Shown here piece by piece: positions 59,574 to 64,000 of a stretch of 64,000 nucleotides of DNA. The translations under genes and the position numbers were made by a program. How positions within the stretch are numbered: position 1 is the first letter of the stretch; every line of letters starts with the position of its first letter. Origin of the DNA: Sipunculus nudus (Eukaryota > Annelida > Sipuncula > Golfingiida > Sipunculidae); contig CM049315.1 in the NCBI GenBank assembly GCA_026874595.1, forward strand, positions 5,640,664-5,704,663, read 5' to 3'. Under the pieces are notes generated by a model that was not told the origin of the DNA, ran no database searches, and was given only the letters and a program-made list of their open reading frames with translations.

Positions 59574-62303
59574 GTGTCACTAAAGCGCCTGTACACGGGT
59601 TACGTTATTCTTTGTGACTTCGCCTGTCAAAAACACCGTCCCCATGTTCCCGTTCATTCAAGAAGGGTTACACGAGGCCAAAAAAATTAATTGTATGTTG
59701 ATGCGTGCGGGCGGCTTTTATTTAATATTTTTTCTCGGTGTATTTATTGTGTAAATACCATAACCATAAAATTTGACCCGTTCTAAGTGTTTATTTAAAG
59801 AGTGGAATATAGATTTTCGTGGAAACCGATCGTTATAACACATGGTTAGCTAAGATCACTGGCGCCGCAACACCGGCACCGCGTTGCAGCCGCTAAAGAA
59901 AATAGTAATCAAAGACGTTATATGATATATAATAGGCCAAAAAACAGGTTTTGTTCTCTTTTTTTTCCCCAGGAATCAATGTGGGCGGGCGATTTTTTTT
60001 ATTTTTCCTTTTTTTGGTATGTTTTCATAAAAATGTAATATCTTCTTTAAAGAAATGTCCGAGCGGCTGGTCCCTAAATTGGTAAGTTTCTTTTGAACAT
60101 CAAAATAAAAAAATTGATGCGGGGTATTAGAACCATACTTTTTTTGGCCAAGGTCATAATTAAACGAGGCTTCGGTCTAACTCTCAAATGTTTTAATGTA
60201 AATTAAAGAAGTTAACTATTGTTACCGTTTAAAGCTAAAATCGTGCAGACTTGGCACCCGCAGCTATTCAGATGGAACCGTCCCTCTTAAGCCCGCTTAG
60301 TTATACACACAGCCGGGGAACTCACGCTTCAGTGATCACTGTGCACACCCAAGCCAGTCAGTTGCACGTTGTATTTTGTCGCGTTATAATCGTGTTTGAA
60401 ATTAAATCATGCCTTTGATACAGTCAGTCATAAGATCTTGCTTGTACCACTTCGGTCTATTGGAGCTACTTTTCCCTCCCACCCACTGTCCATTTATTGA
60501 GATATGTTTGTGTCCGTCATACTTTTGGTCAGTTTACTTCTCGTATTATCGCGTTGTTTTGCTATATGTTGCTTGTTTCCTATATATATGTTGTCTCGTT
60601 CAACGATGAGATGGGCCTTTATTACCTGACCCAGTTGGGCTGAAAATTTAAGGGTCATATTAAGGCCCACACCGCCTTCCTTTTTTTGTTAAATGGGAGC
60701 GTTGAGAGGATTTTTTCTGTGTTTTGAAGTATATACATTGGTAAACGTCTGACTGGCACAGTCAGTTAAAAAACTCTGGCAATAAAATGTTTGACGCGGG
60801 GAGTTTAAATTTACTGTGATTGCCTTTGTGTTCGCGAGGGTTCTAATTTTGCGATATTCGCGAAAAGGACGTTATCGCGAATATGAATCCCTCGGGAATA
60901 AGCTGTACTTTTATCTAGGATGAACAAGAGCGTATGATGCATTTTCACAAATGGGTTTGTTTTCACAAATCTGGAAATAGGGTTTGTTAACAACAACATA
61001 ATATATGGATCGTATCGCACACAAGCTGCTTGTTTTGTTTATATCAACGTGTTAATAATATCTTGGAGCCCGCCAAAATAATTAAAACAAATCCAACAAG
61101 AGCATCTGGCGTCAAGTCAGATAAGCCAGAGCTTTGTAAATGGCGTTTTGCAGCAAAACTACCTCCGCATATATGCAACCTACCACCTTAGGTTTCATTT
61201 TTCCCCCTTTTGTCAACATTGCTGTTTTTACAAACACGTTGTTGATAAACACGTTCATACATTCTTCTCGGAGGCGTTATAAGAACTTTTCATGACCAGA
61301 ATTACCCTTAGATCATTAATATATACACAAATAAAGCCAACAACTACATAAATTCTTTTTTCAAAAGTAGTTGAACTTTGAAAATTAAAGTTTGACTATA
61401 GACTTTTATCATTTTCCGCTTTAACTAATTACCGTTTCTAAGCCGTTTATTGTTATGTCATTCGTGCAGGCCCAGTTCTAGAAATAAACTGACAGTCTGT
61501 GATCTGTTGAGACCACTACCACATGTTACAAATTGCATGAAATGACATGAATCATTGATAACCTCGACTGACTTCAGGGGTACGGGGGCTCCAGTCTGGG
61601 CTCACAGACACACTGACTGCGAACTTGTCTCACTTTCAGCGGTTTCGACATTGTAGGAGGAGTCTTGACATAATAACATAACCTAATTTCCTGGTATCGG
61701 GTATGTCATTCCATCTTGTAGATACAATTTTAATTTCCCTCTCATAGAAAGCAAATTGTAATCTAGTAGAAATGACAAAAATGCCGTGTTAATGGCTCCT
61801 CCGGAACTCTGTATTGTGAAAAAGTTACAAATGTGGTTTATCATCGAATTAAAGACATTTTAGTTATTGCTTGACTGTACTATTACCTTGTAATATAATA
61901 TAATCATTATATTATTGTAATTATGATTCAAATCAAATGATCATATCATTGTTTGTGAAACCTGACATGTTGATACAAAATGTCCTATGAATGTTTACGT
62001 ATTACTACAAGGAGTATTAAAAGTTATCAAATGAAGTTCAGGCAATATATACGGTGTGTTATGTATTCCTGAATACATGCTGTAATCAGTGAGGCAATTA
62101 CCATACTCTGGATCCACAGTATTGTGGTCCCTTTTGAATGTAGCGTGACGAGATCCCGTTAACCTCTTTAAGTTGCCACTGTTTACATTTGGCAGTTCAC
62201 AATTATCACCTCTAACGGCCTCTTTCGTTGTTTTTCCATTAAAAGAAATATCCTGGCTTTGAACTTAGAGGATCTGAGGCGGAGTTGTAGTTCAAATCTG
62301 TTA
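59574..62303. other. Intergenic, remainder
   Basis: Apart from the RT fragment nothing coding is recognised. 60835-60895 is a CGCGA-rich imperfect palindrome (TTCGCGAGGGTT.. to ..ATGAATCCCTCG) resembling the subterminal palindrome of the 22.4-kb TIR element. 61190-61360 resembles 51720-51960. Confidence 0.5.
60403..60486 (+). pseudogene. Fragment of a reverse transcriptase (non-LTR type likely)
   Basis: In the frame from AATCATGCC the translation is NHAFDTVSHKILLVPLRSIG, the conserved RT block usually seen as KAFDTVxHxxLLxxLxxxG. The frame closes about 15 codons later and no catalytic YxDD box is seen, so only a relic remains. Confidence 0.55.
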
Positions 62304-62309
62304 TTTATT
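62304..62309 (-). promoter_or_regulatory. Candidate poly(A) signal of the 62-kb receptor
   Basis: AATAAA on the minus strand about 100 bases after the stop at 62411-62413. Confidence 0.4.
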
Positions 62310-62410
62310 ACATCTGAAAACTTGTAAAATCTTAACTGGAGCCTTAGAATAATATCTCCAATTTTCTCCAAAACTAATGACTCGGCCAACGTTTGTCTCC
62401 ATGAATAGCT

Positions 62411-63333
62411 TCATTGGTTGTTCTGTCTGCAGCAGAGTCGCTTCAGATTTTCCCGAAACAGGGGCATGCGCCATGAATAGATGAAAACATTGACGGCAGA
62501 ATTGCATATTGCGGGAAATAACGCAATAGCTCTATAGCGATCCCAATTATTGTCTGTCAATAAAAATCCATATGTTTGAAGTGTAAAAATTACAAAAAAA
62601 GGTAAGCAGAACAGATTCCAACCACAACTACTCCAGTGATTGCAATTCTGATTTCAGGGGCTAAAGCCGACCGCTCGTATTCTAAGGACGTGAGTGATCG
62701 CATCTTCAGTCTGTGTCGCAAAACTCTGACGAACAGTAGAACATACATAACAGCTACTAGTACTGCTACTATAGCTACGAGAGGAATAGCAACCAAAGCA
62801 TAATATTCCCATTTTAACATCAATACAAATTCGCATTGAAAAACCTTTAAACCTCCTGGCTGTCTTAAAGCGAAGAGAGGCCCGATAACTGCGAAGATCA
62901 GTGCTAACATCCAGACTGCTGCAAATGCTTCGTATGATTTTCGGGGTGTCATAATGGTTTGGTAGCGGAGTGGGTATGCTATAGCTATGTACCGGTCCAG
63001 GGATATAACAGAAATTACAAAGAAGGACCCCAATATAAAAAACGACAGTGTAATATACCTTAACAGGCATAGTGTGTAGATGTTCTCAAGGAGGGGATGT
63101 CGCATGGTTATAGCTTGATACGGCATTGTAAGGCCAACCAACAGGTCTGCGCATGACAGGTGGAAATAAAAATATGTTGCTCTCTTTCTGTAACCTTCAA
63201 TCTTGGAGCGAAGGTAAATATATATAAATAATCCATTTCCAGTACATATGATAACACAAAGGATTGATAACACAAAGATATATATTTCACGTATGTTCCA
63301 AGGCAGGTTGTTTATTTCCTCTATGGTGGTGGT
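62411..63333 (-). pseudogene. Receptor with helix-6 frameshift and no visible start codon
   Basis: Open frame begins after a TGA at 63334-63336 and has no ATG before helix 1 (TTTIEEINNLPWNIREIY, then GNGLFIYIY), so the start is lost or lies in an upstream exon. Helix 2 HLSCADLLVG, LDRYIAIAYPLRY, FQCEFVLMLKWEYY and the helix-6 approach APEIRIAITGVVVVG are intact. One base is missing near 62610 (TGTTCTGC), which ends the frame at a TAA. The other frame continues FCLPFF, VIFTLQTYGF, ICNSAVNVFIYSWRMPLF and a CC tail to the TGA at 62411-62413. It is the closest relative of the 39-kb locus and shows the helix-2 region that the latter has lost. Confidence 0.85.
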
Positions 63334-63601
63334 TCAAACGCTTTGCTGTCCCTAGTATAACTGACCTGTTGCAAGGGGTGAAACGGATAAGCGAGTTCAT
63401 AGTTCCGGACGCGCATTGCATGATGGGAGATGTCCAAGGTCAAGGCACATAAGCAAAAGCATGTGATTGGTGTTTTGATCCTGTGATGGGCTGTCGTCTG
63501 CTCGTGTAATTTTTTGGGTACCACTGTCAGTTCCTATACAAAGAAGTATTTTGATGCAATATTTTTCAAGGTACCATTCGTTTAGTTGTGAAGCCGCATA
63601 A

Positions 63602-64000
63602 ATGGCGATATATAATGAAATATGCCTATGGATTAGAGACAATAAACAGCAGTTTTTGCAAGGGCGAGGTCTCCCAGCTACCGGCAGAAAAGAAGAGCTG
63701 CGAGCCATGGTGTTTGGGGCTAATATTTTAACATCCCTGTAAAACCAACTGTCTGCGAGGAGAAGAAGCTCCGTGCTGAAGAGTACCGGCGGCTGTTAAC
63801 AATAGATGAAACTTTTCTGCCTGATCCGTTGTCCGATTTAACAAGTGGATGGATTGGAGAGGCCAAAGGGATGACATTGTGGCCCCCCTGCATGTACGGC
63901 GACTTATGCGAGTATCTGGTGGACACAGCAGAGACAGACCTAAGAACTACATTACTTTCTGATTACAAAGAAGGCAAAGGTTATTCATATTTTGATTCAA
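63602..64000 (+). CDS. 5' part of an unrelated gene or mobile-element ORF, SAP-like motif, runs off the window
   Basis: ATG at 63602 follows directly on a TAA. The first frame gives a W.RDNKQQFLQGRGLPATGRKEELR motif like the SAP DNA-binding fold (RGLPxSGxKxEL), then stops at 63738. From 63724 the next frame is open without interruption to the end of the window (KPTVCEEKKLRAEEYRRLL, DPLSDLTSGWIGEAKGMTLW, GDLCEYL, SDYKEGKGYSYFDS). Composition and reading suggest one protein with a 1-base frameshift at about 63725-63735 in a T-run, or an intron boundary. SAP motif followed by such a region occurs in invertebrate multi-copy proteins of probable mobile-element origin; that link is from memory and uncertain. 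It marks the end of the receptor cluster. Confidence 0.55.

Overview
The window looks like nuclear DNA of an invertebrate, most plausibly a mollusc or another lophotrochozoan. It is AT-rich and dense in (TA)n microsatellites, tRNA-derived SINEs, a non-autonomous Helitron, a hAT-type miniature element and long divergent tandem arrays. No operons or bacterial signals are seen. The phylum is inferred from repeat style and receptor expansion; nothing in the window proves it. The main content is a cluster of intron-less rhodopsin-type (class A) seven-transmembrane receptor genes with many broken copies. I can support 13 loci. Only two are open over all seven helices: 1639-2706 (minus) and 44979-45995 (plus). 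Four more have a single or few small frame lesions (11045-12045, 34859-35927, 52905-53871, 62411-63333). One has frame breaks at two T-runs plus an in-frame loss of the helix-2 aspartate region (39265-40253). The rest are decayed or truncated (3925-4757, 8264-9150, 14503-14695, 16545-16902, 20950-21904, 41525-41800). Every copy in which helix 7 is readable has Asn-x-x-x-Tyr without the usual proline (NLFIY, NVIIY, NVVIY, NVFIY, NSFIY, NLLIY), and most intact helix-6 motifs read CFLP instead of CWLP. They therefore look like one lineage-specific orphan family. By sequence there are at least three groups: a minus-strand group with DRL/DRS at the DRY site (1.6, 21 and 35 kb), a DRY group (4, 11, 45 and 53 kb) and a group at 39 and 62 kb. 

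Layout: 1-3.5 kb, intact receptor and flanks (block I). 3.6-5.5 kb, decayed copy of the 45-kb gene behind an expanded 33-bp minisatellite. 5.5-9.2 kb, SINE, 52-bp repeats and a decayed receptor. 9.2-12 kb, nearly intact receptor at 11 kb. 12-16.9 kb, two relics and a SINE. 16.9-20.6 kb, duplicated non-coding block A. 20.6-25 kb, block II with a receptor pseudogene and a 1-kb TIR element. 26-28.5 kb, block B (copy of A). 28.5-31.3 kb, element made of about 16 diverged units of about 155 bp. 31.3-37.9 kb, block III with a 2.04-kb Helitron and a one-frameshift receptor. 39-46.7 kb, three receptor loci including the second intact gene. 49-51.3 kb, array of units of about 333 bp sharing its end module with the 28.5-31.3 kb element. 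52.8-53.9 kb, receptor with one frameshift. 54.4-61 kb, DNA-transposon derivatives, hairpins, a GC-rich segment and a reverse-transcriptase fragment. 62.4-63.3 kb, last receptor. From 63.6 kb, the start of an unrelated gene or mobile-element ORF with a SAP-like motif runs off the end. 

Blocks I, II and III, blocks A and B, and the 4/45-kb gene copies with their 3' flanks show that the cluster grew by segmental duplication, with later insertions marking otherwise homologous copies. The receptors probably act as plasma-membrane chemosensory or peptide/small-molecule receptors. No ligand or G-protein partner can be read from the sequence.
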